Positions 54,991-64,000 of a stretch of DNA of 64,000 nucleotides are shown piece after piece. Origin of the DNA: Chitinophaga pinensis (lineage in GTDB: Bacteria > Bacteroidota > Bacteroidia > UKL13-3); the NCBI GenBank assembly GCA_945870425.1, contig CAMBSD010000003.1, forward strand, positions 62,001-126,000, read 5' to 3'. How positions within the stretch are numbered: position 1 is the stretch's first letter; every line of letters starts with the position of its first letter. The position numbers were made by a program, and so were the translations under genes. The notes beneath the pieces are model-generated. The model was not told the DNA's origin. It did no database searches and was given only the letters and a program-made list of their open reading frames with translations.

Positions 54991-57900
54991 ATGGCCAAAA
55001 GAATATTTCTATTTCTGTTTTCCTTGGGTATGCTATCAAGTATATGGGCGCAACCCTTCGGATTTGAGTGGATACAAGCGGGTCAGCCTTACTATAAGTT
55101 TAAAATAACTAAGCAAGGTATTTACCGGTTAAATGCTGCCACCTTAGCTGCGGCAGGTATAAATATGGAGGGTATTCATCCTAATCGTTTTCAGTTATAT
55201 AGAGATGGCCAAGAACAAGCCATATTTATCAATGGCGATAAAGACGGTCAGTTTGATGTAGGCGATTTTATTGAATTTTATGCTGACAAAAATGATGGGA
55301 AACTAGATACTGAATTGTATCGAAGTGCGGCAGACCAAGCACACAAATTTTATAGTTTATACACAGATACGGCCTATTATTTCTTGACTATTCTTCCAGC
55401 AAGCAGCCCAATAATTGTTGCAAGATTAGGTGAATTGAATGATACAAATTATGCAGCATACATACCAGAGCCTTATTTTAGCTACAGTCAAAACATAGTA
55501 CTCAAAGATTTTTATTACAGAGGTGGTTTCATACCCTCATACCCTGATCCCTATTATTTAAGCCCTTATTTGGATGGTGAAGGTTGGGTGGGTTCCTTGA
55601 TAAATGCGGGAGAGAGCAGAGAGTTTACTTTCAATACACCGTTTGCAGCAGCCTCAGGATTTAGTCCAAGTTACGAAACAAAGGTGTTTGGAAATAGCAA
55701 TGCCAACCTGAATGCCAATATGGTAAACCACCATTTGCGAATCAGCGTGGCTGCTGATGCTGGAAATTATACTACTATAAAAGATTCGAGTTTTGTGGGA
55801 TATGGCGTAAATACATTTAGTAATAAATTGTCTAACTCAAACATAGGCAATATCAGCACCCGCTTTCGATTTGATGTGGTAAATGATTTGGGTGTGGCAA
55901 GTGATATACAAGCGGTATCCTTTGTAAACTTAAAATATGCAAGGTCGTTTAATTTAGGCAATCAATCTATTTTAAGGTTTAAACACAATGCCCTTCAAGT
56001 AGGATTGAGGTCTTATTTTAAATTTGATTCATATCCTGTTGAGCTTCAAAATCCCATTCTATATGATTTAAGTTTAGGTCAAAGAATAACAGTCACATGT
56101 AAGAATAGCAATGAAATTCATGCCTTATTAAACAATGATGGAAAGCCTCACGAAATATTTCTTTGCGACTCTATAGATGTTACGGCAGTTGAGGCTTTGC
56201 AACCAGTCAATTTTGTTTCAATTGATCCAAATAACAACTATGAATTTTTGATTGTGTCGAATGAGAAATTGAATACTGCGGCCACTCGATACAAACAATA
56301 TAGGTCGAGCAAATACAATACTTTGTTGGTAAATAGTAATCAATTATATGATTTGTATTTTTATGGATATCCTCACCCACTGGCTGTAAGAAGGTTTTCA
56401 AATCATCTTTTAACTAAGCAACTTATCAAACCTTCATTTCTATTATTATTGGGTAGAGGTTACCAAAACAGCTTATCTAGATTACCTAGCACCAATGAAT
56501 ATTTTGCAAACAACCTTGTCCCATCCATAGGAGAGCCTGCTAGTGATAATATGTTTACTGCAGGCCTTGCTGGAAGTACCAAAGAACCTGCCATTGCCAC
56601 TGGTCGTATATCCGCTTCAAGCAATGAGGAAGTAGATAATTATTTGGATAAATTAATATATTATGAAACCTCGTCAGATAGTATTCAAGCTTGGCGCAAG
56701 CAGGTTTTACATTTGAGTGGAGGAAGCGATGCAGGTCAACAAGCCATCTTTAAATCTCAATTAGCGACAAAAGGCAATATCATTAGTGGTAAGTATTTTG
56801 GTGCAAATGTGAGTTCATATAATAAAAATTCTACCTTGCCTACACAAAGTAATTTGAAACAAACCCTTGTTGATGAAATTAACATTGGTAAATCTTTGGT
56901 TACCTTTCTAGGTCATGGCTCGCTATCCATACTTGATTTAGATTTTGGTAGTATACGCGATTTAAACAACCGAAACCGTTACCCGTTTTTTTACTTCAAT
57001 GGCTGTAATATTGGCAATGCTAATGATATTGACCCAGGAGGCACGGGGCAAGTATATGGCAAAGATTATATCTGCGCCAAAGACAAAGGGGCTATTGGTT
57101 GGTTAGCTCATTCTAATTTTACTTTTGATGGTAACCTCTATACCCAGATGGATGCTGTATATAAAAAGCTATGCGTTGATGCCTATGCAAAACCTATCGG
57201 TCAGGTATTGCAAGAAGCATTCAGAAGCATTAATTCCACAGATGATTATACAACATCACATGCCTTGCAATTGCTACTTCAAGGCGACCCTGCACTGAAA
57301 ATTTATAGTCCACTTCTGCCTGACTATATAGTTGCAAATAATGATTTGTTTTTATCTGCTGGAGCTTCTGCCCAAAGCGATTCTTTTGCTTTAAATGTGG
57401 TTATTACAAATCTTGGTAAAACAGCTCAAGATAGTATTGAAGTGTATATTAGTCAAACCCTTGCAGATGGAAAGAAAAGAGATTTGCCTGTTATGAAAAC
57501 ACTTTCACCTAATTATAAAGATACCTTACAAATATGGATTAAAGGGGCTGACAAGGCTTTGGTGGGCAATAATTCTTTTGGATTGTGGCTTGATAAAAAC
57601 AACCTATTAAACGAATCGCAAAAACAAAATAACAGCGCAATTTTAAATGTGTTTATACCAGGCACAGGTATTAGTAATCTATTGCCTTTTAACTATGCCA
57701 TTGTAAATAAAGATTCCCTAAAACTCATTGCCCAAAACAACAATTTATTTGCTAGCAATAATGAATATATTTTCGAGATAGACACAAGCATTCAATTCAA
57801 CCCTGCAAGTTCTTTTTACCAAACATCAGGTATAATTACAGCCCAGTCATTAGCAACTTGGAAATTGAATTTGAATGCCAAAGATTCTCAAGTATACTTT

Positions 57901-60018
57901 TGGAGAAGCCGATTAAACCTACCTGAAAGCCAAGGTGGACAATGGAACATGAGTAGTTTCACTTATCTAAAAAATGGGGGAGAGGGTTGGCGACAAAGTA
58001 ATTTTGATCAATATAAAAATTGGTCATTAAGCGAATTGATGATGCAAAATCCAAGTACGAGGCAGCTTGAATTTGCTGATGATGAAAAGCAAATTGGTAT
58101 ATATGTTCGCAGATGGAACACTGCATTAAACTCATTTACTTCACCTTACTTTTTAAATGCCCAAGTATTTAAATGTTTGAATGAAGGCGTGGTAGCAACC
58201 GTGTTTAACAAATACAAAGCCGATGAAAGTATTGAGTTGCCAAACTATCCTTTTCAATGTCAAAATATTATTGATAACAAAAATGGCATGAATGATATTT
58301 CGCTTCGTTATTATACTTTCAATACCAATACCCCGCAAGGACAAATTGATTTAAAAGCCTTTATCGATTCGGTGGGAGAAGGACATTATGTAGGTATGTT
58401 TTCAAGGTTGAATTCAAATGCAGCCAATTGGAGCCCTGATTTAAGAGATGCATTTAAGAAATTTGGTACCATAAAAATTCCAGCTATAGGAAGTAACAAT
58501 ACTGCTTGGGCCATGGTGGGTAAAAAAGGTGCTAATATAGGAACTGCCTTTGAAGATACAATATACAACGACAAGGCTGGAATACCTGATACTGCTTTGG
58601 CAGATCAAGTTAGGTTTACGGCAAATATTGTTGGTAAATGGTATAAAGGCAACTTTACCACATCGGTTATAGGGCCATCCAATGCTTGGCAATCCTTTAA
58701 CTTTCAAATGAACAATACAGATGCTAGTCCTTCAGGTAGGTATTGGTTTGATGTGATAGGTATCAATAAAAATGGGCAAGAAAATAAATTGGCTAGCAAT
58801 ATAAATGTTTCTAATTATAGCCTTTCCAATATTGATGCTATTCAATATCCTTTTATAAAACTAAGGGCTTATTTTGTTGATAGTACATATCGAACACCAC
58901 ATCAATTTGGATTTCTTCAAGTAAAGTATGCTCCTGCCTCTGAAGCCATGCTTGATCCATCATCACAGTTTAGTTTTTATAATGATAAAATCTCTCAAGG
59001 TGATAGTATTAGCATCAAAATATTGGCAAGAAACATTTCTAACATACATTATGATTCAGCTTTAGTAGACCTATCAATTACAGATGAGAATAGAATTGTA
59101 AAATATAATCATCAATTTAAGATGAATGATATACAAGCAAATGATTCATTCTTGATAGAAAAGATGATGCCAACAGGCTTTCTAAATGGATTAAATACTC
59201 TGACAATTAAATTGAATGCAGATGAAAAAGTGAAAGAGCAAAGTTTTATTAATAATACCCTTTCAAAAACATTCACTGTTCAAATGGATAAAATCAATCC
59301 ATATTTAGAGGTAACTTTTGATGGTACAAGAATTGCCAATGAAGATATTGTTTCGCCTAGTCCAAGCATCAGAATTGTATCTATTGATAACAATGTTTTT
59401 AAACTTCAAAACGATACATCTACTTTTAGTTTATACTTGCGCACACCTCAAAATTTTAACTACGAACGCATCAATATAAATAGCCCAGATTTGAAATTTA
59501 TTCCAGCCACAAGTAATGACAACAAAGCTGTTTTGGAGTATAAACCGCAGAAATTAACTGACGGTTTATATGGCTTAAAGGTTATGAGTAAAGATGCAAG
59601 CGGCAATGCCTCTGGAGCCAATGACTACGCGATAGACTTTACTGTAATTAGCAAAAGCAGTATTAGTTATTTTTATCCTTATCCAAATCCATGTACCACA
59701 AATATGCGCTTTGTATACACGTTAACGGGAGATAAAGTACCAGATGATTTACTTATTCGTATCTCTACCATAACGGGCAAAGTGGTGAGAGAGGTTAGCA
59801 AACAAGAATTTGGAACTATGCGCATAGGAAACAATATCTCTGATTTTGCATGGGACGGAACTGATATGTATGGTGATAGATTAGCAAATGGGGTGTATTT
59901 ATACCAAGTATTAAGCAAAATAAATGGAGCAGATATTGAACGCAGACTCAATACCAAAGTGAAGGATGAGAATAAATTCTTTGTTGAGAATACGGGTAAG
60001 ATTTATCTAATGAGATAG
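54991..60018 (+). CDS. porU2: T9SS-associated C25 peptidase-like protein PorU2
   Basis: The start ATG 54991 gives 1675 residues with a signal peptide (KRIFLFLFSLGMLSSIWAQ); the TTG at 54973 is unnecessary. It has the gingipain-type C25 fold at about residues 430-770, with catalytic His in TFLGHGSLS (~641) and Cys in FYFNGCNIGNA (~672). A long CARDB/Ig-rich region follows, and the C-terminus is a FlgD-like Ig module (ISDFAWDGTDMYGDRLANGVYLYQV). This length and layout match PorU2, a paralogue of the T9SS sortase PorU (~1100 residues), which cuts sorting signals and attaches cargo to the surface. The rest of T9SS is not in the window; the window holds four likely cargo proteins. Confidence 0.88.
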   Translation: MAKRIFLFLFSLGMLSSIWAQPFGFEWIQAGQPYYKFKITKQGIYRLNAATLAAAGINMEGIHPNRFQLYRDGQEQAIFINGDKDGQFDVGDFIEFYADKNDGKLDTELYRSAADQAHKFYSLYTDTAYYFLTILPASSPIIVARLGELNDTNYAAYIPEPYFSYSQNIVLKDFYYRGGFIPSYPDPYYLSPYLDGEGWVGSLINAGESREFTFNTPFAAASGFSPSYETKVFGNSNANLNANMVNHHLRISVAADAGNYTTIKDSSFVGYGVNTFSNKLSNSNIGNISTRFRFDVVNDLGVASDIQAVSFVNLKYARSFNLGNQSILRFKHNALQVGLRSYFKFDSYPVELQNPILYDLSLGQRITVTCKNSNEIHALLNNDGKPHEIFLCDSIDVTAVEALQPVNFVSIDPNNNYEFLIVSNEKLNTAATRYKQYRSSKYNTLLVNSNQLYDLYFYGYPHPLAVRRFSNHLLTKQLIKPSFLLLLGRGYQNSLSRLPSTNEYFANNLVPSIGEPASDNMFTAGLAGSTKEPAIATGRISASSNEEVDNYLDKLIYYETSSDSIQAWRKQVLHLSGGSDAGQQAIFKSQLATKGNIISGKYFGANVSSYNKNSTLPTQSNLKQTLVDEINIGKSLVTFLGHGSLSILDLDFGSIRDLNNRNRYPFFYFNGCNIGNANDIDPGGTGQVYGKDYICAKDKGAIGWLAHSNFTFDGNLYTQMDAVYKKLCVDAYAKPIGQVLQEAFRSINSTDDYTTSHALQLLLQGDPALKIYSPLLPDYIVANNDLFLSAGASAQSDSFALNVVITNLGKTAQDSIEVYISQTLADGKKRDLPVMKTLSPNYKDTLQIWIKGADKALVGNNSFGLWLDKNNLLNESQKQNNSAILNVFIPGTGISNLLPFNYAIVNKDSLKLIAQNNNLFASNNEYIFEIDTSIQFNPASSFYQTSGIITAQSLATWKLNLNAKDSQVYFWRSRLNLPESQGGQWNMSSFTYLKNGGEGWRQSNFDQYKNWSLSELMMQNPSTRQLEFADDEKQIGIYVRRWNTALNSFTSPYFLNAQVFKCLNEGVVATVFNKYKADESIELPNYPFQCQNIIDNKNGMNDISLRYYTFNTNTPQGQIDLKAFIDSVGEGHYVGMFSRLNSNAANWSPDLRDAFKKFGTIKIPAIGSNNTAWAMVGKKGANIGTAFEDTIYNDKAGIPDTALADQVRFTANIVGKWYKGNFTTSVIGPSNAWQSFNFQMNNTDASPSGRYWFDVIGINKNGQENKLASNINVSNYSLSNIDAIQYPFIKLRAYFVDSTYRTPHQFGFLQVKYAPASEAMLDPSSQFSFYNDKISQGDSISIKILARNISNIHYDSALVDLSITDENRIVKYNHQFKMNDIQANDSFLIEKMMPTGFLNGLNTLTIKLNADEKVKEQSFINNTLSKTFTVQMDKINPYLEVTFDGTRIANEDIVSPSPSIRIVSIDNNVFKLQNDTSTFSLYLRTPQNFNYERININSPDLKFIPATSNDNKAVLEYKPQKLTDGLYGLKVMSKDASGNASGANDYAIDFTVISKSSISYFYPYPNPCTTNMRFVYTLTGDKVPDDLLIRISTITGKVVREVSKQEFGTMRIGNNISDFAWDGTDMYGDRLANGVYLYQVLSKINGADIERRLNTKVKDENKFFVENTGKIYLMR

Positions 60019-60583
60019 ACCGTAGGTTCGAATCGGTTTTTGCTTGTCATGATCAGTGGTATTGATTATTTAGTTAGTAATCTATCTAATTGTTTTTCAT
60101 TTTCCTTTTGAGGCATCAAAAGGAAACAAAAATGCTAATATCAATATACTCATTATCCCACACAGACCCTCCGACTCGGCCAAAGGTGACAGCCCACGCA
60201 AAGCGAAAATCTAATTCGCTTTTTGAATACATTCTAAAGCTATACATTAAATGTCAGTCATGCCGCGCTAAGCGGGTTCGTTTTGTTGGAAATTAAACTG
60301 ATCAGAGTCGAAGTATCAAGAAAAACGAAAGCTACAACATTATCAATATCGTTTTGGAGCTTTGCCTAATGCCGTTTGAAACCATTGTCTAAGGATTTAC
60401 CCCTAACAATCATACAATTTTTAATGGACTTTTGCAAAGAAAAATAAAGTCTTTTGCTAAGCGACCTTGTTTGCAAAAGCTTTGGTGTCTGCGAGCATTT
60501 GGCAAAGCTGCTGCTACATATTGTAGGGTGCAGCATATTTAGTTTAAATACAGCTTAAATGTCTGCCGATAAAAAATATTTTT
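60019..60583. repeat. Palindrome-rich non-coding spacer
   Basis: I find no supportable gene. Three inverted repeats stand out: TTTCCTTTTG/CAAAAGGAAA (60101-60110 with 60117-60126, loop AGGCAT), CTTTTGC/GCAAAAG (60451-60457 with 60473-60479) and TGCTGC/GCAGCA (60509-60514 with 60530-60535). None has a terminator T-run. The composition resembles dispersed intergenic repeats of Bacteroidota genomes. Confidence 0.5.
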
Positions 60584-60796
60584 TTAGGAAACCCATTGCT
60601 TAACTTTCTTGAATGTAAATGTTGTAGCGAAATTTAGTCCAGTTAAAATTACAAAAACTAGAATAGTCATTATTACGAATTCAAACACAGTTGTCATTAC
60701 ATTTGGATTCCTTGGGTCGCTGTCAACCCAAAAACCAAATGCACATAAACATATTGAAATTACCAAGATTGTCATAAGAGTAATTTTGTATTTCAT
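60584..60796 (-). CDS. Small two-helix membrane protein
   Basis: In this 70-residue protein helix 1 is ITLMTILVISICLCAFGFWV and helix 2 is VFEFVIMTILVFVILTGL. They are joined by a short polar turn (DSDPRNPNVMT) with a basic C-terminal tail (FKKVKQWVS). I do not recognise it. The clean pattern of two hydrophobic segments and a Lys-rich tail supports a real inner-membrane protein, but with no neighbour in an operon it remains tentative. Confidence 0.5.
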   Translation of the reverse strand: MKYKITLMTILVISICLCAFGFWVDSDPRNPNVMTTVFEFVIMTILVFVILTGLNFATTFTFKKVKQWVS

Positions 60797-60913
60797 AATT
60801 TTAGTTTTGTTTCTAACGTGTATGTAATAATAATATTGTCCATTGACAACGTAAATATTTTCTTGGTGTATTGTCAGCCCCTATTTGTGGTAACTTTCAT
60901 TAAGATTTAATAC

Positions 60914-60944
60914 AAAAAAGGCTGAAACTTTCGTTCCAGCCTTT
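60914..60944 (-). terminator. Terminator of efp
   Basis: On the minus strand AAAGGCTGGAAC and GTTTCAGCCTTT form a 12-base stem with one wobble, closed by a GAAA tetraloop and followed by Ts. It is 22 bases after the efp stop. Confidence 0.9.
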
Positions 60945-60965
60945 CTTTATAATGTTTGAAGTAAA

Positions 60966-61526
60966 TTATTTTACTCTTTCTACGTAGTCACCTGTGCGGG
61001 TATCTACCTTCACTTTATCACCTACATTCACAAACAATGGAACCATTACTTGAGCGCCATTGTCTAATGTTGCTGGCTTCAATGTGTTGGTAGCAGTGTC
61101 GCCTTTTACACCTGGTTCTGCATAAGTGATTTCTAAAATAACGAATGTTGGAGCTTCTGCACCAATAGCCACATCACCTTCAAACGAAAGTTTAAGCATC
61201 ATTTCTTCCTTCAAGAATTTAGCAGCATCACCCACCAATGATTCTTCGATATATACTTGGTCAAAAGTTTCAGGGTCCATCACCACTAGGCTAGTTCCGT
61301 CTTTATACAAGTATTGCATTTCTTTAAATTCAACACGAATCATCTCAACACTTTCGCCTGCTCTGAAGCGGTGCTCCATTTGTTTCCCAGTTTTAACATT
61401 ACGAAGCACCACTTGGTAGAAAGCACGTAGGTTTCCAGGGGTACGGTGTTGGTATTCCATTACCTGACATAGTTCGTTATTATGTTTAATAAATGCACCT
61501 TTAAATAAGTCACCGGTATTTGCCAT
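60966..61526 (-). CDS. efp: Translation elongation factor P
   Basis: This 186-residue protein has the three EF-P domains: KOW-like N-domain (GDLFKGAFIKHNNELCQVMEYQHRTPGNLRAF), OB domain 2 (DPETFDQVYIEESLVGDAAKFLKEE) and OB domain 3 (EPGVKGDTATNTLKPATLDNGAQVMVPLFVNVGDKVKVDTRTGDYVERVK). EF-P relieves ribosome stalling at polyproline. The tip residue that is Lys34 in E. coli (PGKGQAF) is Asn32 here (PGNLRAF), so lysyl or rhamnosyl modification cannot occur at this site. A consensus promoter precedes it and a tetraloop terminator follows, so it is monocistronic. Confidence 0.97.
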   Translation of the reverse strand: MANTGDLFKGAFIKHNNELCQVMEYQHRTPGNLRAFYQVVLRNVKTGKQMEHRFRAGESVEMIRVEFKEMQYLYKDGTSLVVMDPETFDQVYIEESLVGDAAKFLKEEMMLKLSFEGDVAIGAEAPTFVILEITYAEPGVKGDTATNTLKPATLDNGAQVMVPLFVNVGDKVKVDTRTGDYVERVK

Positions 61527-61557
61527 AGTCTGTTTTGTTTAATTAATTTTTCGGATG

Positions 61558-61589
61558 GCGAAAATAGGTTTTAGCCATCAAGCTACAAA
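61558..61589 (-). promoter_or_regulatory. Promoter of efp
   Basis: On the minus strand TTTG (61589-61586), 19 bases, then TATTTTCGC (61566-61558), one base from the TAnnTTTG consensus. Confidence 0.65.
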
Positions 61590-61621
61590 GTTTTCTGTGA
61601 ATTTGGTATAATATAATGCTT

Positions 61622-62032
61622 TTAGATTTGCGCAATCACCTTTAACTCAATGCCAATTGGGGTAGGTAGACAGTTAATTTCAAGGGTCGTACGACAAGGA
61701 GGATTTTCTTTAAAATACTCAGCCCAAATCTTGTTATAGATAGGGAAATCGTCTTTCATATTGGTTAAGAAAACCGTTACATCAATTATTTTATCCCAGC
61801 TACTTCCAGCATCTTCTATGATGTAACGAATGTTTTGAAAAACCGAATGGCATTGCTTGGCTATATCATACGAAACGATTTTACCATTTTCGTCTAGTTC
61901 AACTCCAGGGATAATTTTAGTGCCCTTCTCGCGTGGGCCTACTCCTGATAAAAACAATAAGTCGCCTACCCTTTTTGCATGAGGGTATAGGCCAACTGGT
62001 TCAGGTGCTTTTGATGAGTGTATGTCTTGCAT
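61622..62032 (-). CDS. RidA-family deaminase, 2-aminomuconate deaminase-like
   Basis: The start ATG 62032 (MQDIHSSKAPEPVGLYPHAKRV, 136 residues) fits; the ATG at 62083 adds an unlikely tail. The Rid fold is shown by FLSGVGPREKGTKIIPGVELDENGKI, AKQCHSVFQNIRYIIEDAGSSWDKIIDVTVFLTNM and the active-site Arg in PPCRTTLEINCLP, ending PIGIELKVIAQI. SGVGPRE and the PEPVGLYPHA start resemble the subgroup annotated as 2-aminomuconate deaminase in tryptophan breakdown, rather than generic RidA (2-iminobutanoate deaminase). The ALDH at 1062 would supply its substrate. Generic imine deaminase activity remains possible. Confidence 0.85.
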   Translation of the reverse strand: MQDIHSSKAPEPVGLYPHAKRVGDLLFLSGVGPREKGTKIIPGVELDENGKIVSYDIAKQCHSVFQNIRYIIEDAGSSWDKIIDVTVFLTNMKDDFPIYNKIWAEYFKENPPCRTTLEINCLPTPIGIELKVIAQI

Positions 62033-62136
62033 GATAGTTTTTTTGATGTTTGTTAGTTGATAGGATTCAAATTTAAAAATCAAGAATCTTTCTATATTCT
62101 TAGTGATAATTTTTAATTCCTAATTCCTGATTATTC

Positions 62137-63252
62137 CTAGTATCCAAATATTTCATTAAGCTTTCCTTCTAGAGCTTCGCCTCTTAATTTTGTTCCTAAA
62201 ATCTTTCCTTCTTTGTCTAATAAAACCTTAAAAGGAATACCTTCAATGCTGTATTGTTTTACTACAGCTGAATTCCATTTCATCAAATCGCTCACATGTG
62301 TCCATAAAAGTTTATCATCATTGATGGCTTTGGTCCATGCATCACGGTTATCATCCAAACTCACACTAAAAATTTCGAATCCTTTGGCTTTGTATTTATT
62401 GTAAAGCTTGACCACATTTGGGTTTTCCTCACGACAAGGACGACACCAACTGGCCCAAAAATCCACCAATACATATTTGCCCCTTAAAGATGACATGGCT
62501 ATTTGCTTGCCATAAGGGTCACTCAATACGATGTCTGGAGCCTCAGAACCAATGGCTGTTTTAGCTAAATCTTGAACACGTGTATGCAAGGCAGTAGCAT
62601 ATTTAGAAGCTGAAAATTTAGGGTATAGTTTATTGTCTATTTCTTTAAATAACTCGAAATCGGCTTCAGGCATCAAGAAACTGGTAGCAAAATAAGGCAC
62701 CATGGAGTTTTGTAAACTTAAAATGTATTCTTTTATAGCTGTTTTGTTGGCATTAGTCAAACTGTCAAATTGATTTCTGATTTGTTCTTGTACTTCGACA
62801 GGCGGCACTTGTTCACCATACATGGCATATTTCTCTTCAAGCTTGCGCATTTCTGCATAAGAAGCATTATTAATCAAGAATAGTTTTTGCAATTCAATAT
62901 TTTCTTCTGAGCCTTTAACGGTATAGTTTTCAACTTTATCAGCATCAATATCCAATTGAATATTGCTGGTTGAGTCAATCACAACTATCACATCGCCTTT
63001 GGGCAATCTTATGGTACAGAAAGTTTTCTCAGGAATGCTTCCATTTAACTCAAAACTACCATCGGGTGCAATGTTTGAAGAGTCAAGAAACACAAGCCCA
63101 GTAGCCGTAATTTCTTGAATACTAATACTGCCAGTGGTGTTTTTTATCTTTCCACTAAGTTTAAATCCGTTTTGCTTTTCGCTGCTCTTGTCTCCCGAGC
63201 CACAAGAGGCAATAAGGATAACAAAGCTAAGTATGCTTATTAATTTTTTCAT
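62137..63252 (-). CDS. TlpA-like thiol-disulfide oxidoreductase lipoprotein with DUF4369 domain
   Basis: This 371-residue protein has a lipobox (ILSFVILIASCGSG). Residues ~30-130 are a DUF4369 beta domain (FKLSGKIKNTTGSISIQEI), followed by a helical linker. The thioredoxin/AhpC-TSA domain lies at ~240-371, with the active site FWASWCRPCREENPN near residue 272 and cis-Pro in IEGIPFKVLLD. Such proteins reduce disulfides at the periplasmic face of a membrane, for example in cytochrome c maturation or under oxidative stress. It lies 2 bases downstream of gatB on the same strand. Confidence 0.92.
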   Translation of the reverse strand: MKKLISILSFVILIASCGSGDKSSEKQNGFKLSGKIKNTTGSISIQEITATGLVFLDSSNIAPDGSFELNGSIPEKTFCTIRLPKGDVIVVIDSTSNIQLDIDADKVENYTVKGSEENIELQKLFLINNASYAEMRKLEEKYAMYGEQVPPVEVQEQIRNQFDSLTNANKTAIKEYILSLQNSMVPYFATSFLMPEADFELFKEIDNKLYPKFSASKYATALHTRVQDLAKTAIGSEAPDIVLSDPYGKQIAMSSLRGKYVLVDFWASWCRPCREENPNVVKLYNKYKAKGFEIFSVSLDDNRDAWTKAINDDKLLWTHVSDLMKWNSAVVKQYSIEGIPFKVLLDKEGKILGTKLRGEALEGKLNEIFGY

Positions 63253-63254
63253 TT

Positions 63255-64000
63255 CTATTTTTTGTCTAAGGTTTCTTTTAACAAAGCACTGGCCACTTTT
63301 GGGTCGGCTTTACCCTTACTTGCTTTCATTACTTCACCCATAAAAAGGCCTACCAAGCTCACTTTTCCAGCTTTGTATTCAGCTATTTTCTCAGGAAATT
63401 TGGCAATGGCAGCATCTATCCAAACCTGCAACTCGTCTGAATTACTTTCTTGTATTAGGTTTAAGCTTTCAGCAATACTCAACACCGAACTGCTTGGAGA
63501 TTCTATCAATGCAGGGAATATCTTTTGTTGTGCCGCACTGTGACTTACTTTTCCATCATCAATCAAAGCAATGATTTCGGCTATTTGAGCAGGTTTTATA
63601 ATGAATTGTTTGATATGTAAAGCTTGCTCGTTCAAATACGATCGCACATTCACCATCACCCAATTGGCAGCCGATTTGGTATTTTTTGTGTGAGATAATA
63701 CTTCCTCAAAATAGGTGGCTGTGTCTTTATCATCAATCAATACATTGGCATCATATTCATTCAAACCAGATTGTTTGGTATATTTTTCAAACAAGGCCTT
63801 TGGTAATTCAGGCATCAATAGTTTGATACTATCAATATATACAGGGGTGATACGCAATGGTGGTAAATCTGGTTCGGGGAAATACCTATAATCACTCGCT
63901 CCTTCTTTGCTACGCATAGCGGCTGTAGTGCCTTTCAATGCATCAAAAGTGCGGGTTTCCATGTGCAATTTTTCACCTGCTTCAAGGGCTTCAATCTGAC
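63255..64000 (-). CDS. gatB: Asp-tRNA(Asn)/Glu-tRNA(Gln) amidotransferase subunit B, 3' part (cut by window edge)
   Basis: The reading frame stays open to the last base (QIEALEAGEKLHMETRTFDALKGTT), so the ATG at 63968 is internal. The visible ~247 residues contain the conserved MRSKEGASDYRYFPEPDLPPLRI, part of the catalytic cradle that binds the amidation site. The helical domain and C-terminal YqeY-like tRNA-binding domain (SKGKADPKVASALLKETL) follow. GatB with GatA and GatC makes Gln-tRNA or Asn-tRNA. The stop lies 2 bases before the TlpA-like gene, suggesting co-transcription. Confidence 0.95.
   Translation of the reverse strand, partial: QIEALEAGEKLHMETRTFDALKGTTAAMRSKEGASDYRYFPEPDLPPLRITPVYIDSIKLLMPELPKALFEKYTKQSGLNEYDANVLIDDKDTATYFEEVLSHTKNTKSAANWVMVNVRSYLNEQALHIKQFIIKPAQIAEIIALIDDGKVSHSAAQQKIFPALIESPSSSVLSIAESLNLIQESNSDELQVWIDAAIAKFPEKIAEYKAGKVSLVGLFMGEVMKASKGKADPKVASALLKETLDKK

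Noticed and set aside
54991-60018. Gingipain-like secreted protease
   Set aside because: Length, long Ig-rich region and FlgD-like C-terminus fit PorU2; there is no T9SS sorting domain.
60090-60296. 68-residue open frame after porU2
   Set aside because: It crosses the perfect 10-base inverted repeat and has a composition unlike real genes (many Lys, Arg, Cys, no domain). It looks like chance translation of a repeat.

Overview
This window is chromosomal DNA of a Bacteroidota bacterium. It is AT-rich, and genes start without Shine-Dalgarno (SD) sequences, with two conspicuous exceptions. Several promoters fit the Bacteroidota pattern TTTG, 19 bases, TAnnTTTG. Secreted proteins end in type IX secretion (T9SS) sorting domains, there is a PorU2-type protein, and there is a SusC/SusD pair. 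The order within the phylum cannot be fixed from the sequence alone. I see no rRNA, CRISPR array, prophage or intact insertion sequence.

Layout. 1-2504 (minus): 5' part of fabD, a QueD/PTPS-family protein and an aldehyde dehydrogenase of the 2-aminomuconic semialdehyde type. 2738-6305: two orphan lipoproteins and a secreted S9 peptidase, followed by a cluster of small palindromes (6339-6464). 6607-13787 (minus): a giant PKD/SdrB-like T9SS adhesin with a small secreted protein encoded just upstream. 14148-15676: rpsU, a XerC-like recombinase and hpf. 16191-22265: an outer-membrane-type protein, a sirtuin, a very large outer-membrane protein, and a PadR regulator with its membrane partner. 22470-31396: acetyl-CoA synthetase, M1 peptidase, hldD and a 1238-residue histidine kinase. 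31512-34640: tRNA-Asp, accA and an ABC-F ATPase.

34759-45772 is a starch-type utilisation locus. A secreted carbohydrate-binding protein diverges from a secreted GH13 amylase, which is followed by SusC, SusD, a lipoprotein and a duplicated-domain exported protein. 45966-47121 (minus) is rpsF-rpsR-rplI. 47364-52646 holds an alpha-oxoamine synthase (sphingolipid- or sulfonolipid-type candidate), a periplasmic thioredoxin, a polytopic membrane protein and a Pif1-like helicase. 52650-54805 holds three small genes among dispersed palindromic repeats. 54991-60018 is porU2. 60019-64000 holds a palindrome-rich spacer, a small membrane protein, efp, a RidA-family deaminase, a TlpA-like lipoprotein and the 3' end of gatB.

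The most interesting themes are translational. rpsU has an 11-base SD, which fits the known autoregulation by ribosomes lacking bS21. The operon for bS6 and bS18, which with bS21 form the pocket that hides the anti-SD, carries a second SD in front of rplI. EF-P has Asn at the tip position that is usually a modified Lys or Arg. I did not find a clearly undescribed multi-gene system. The best candidates for new biology are the rplI SD, the tri-loop palindrome cluster, the duplicated GldL-like membrane hairpin beside PadR, and the last protein of the starch locus.
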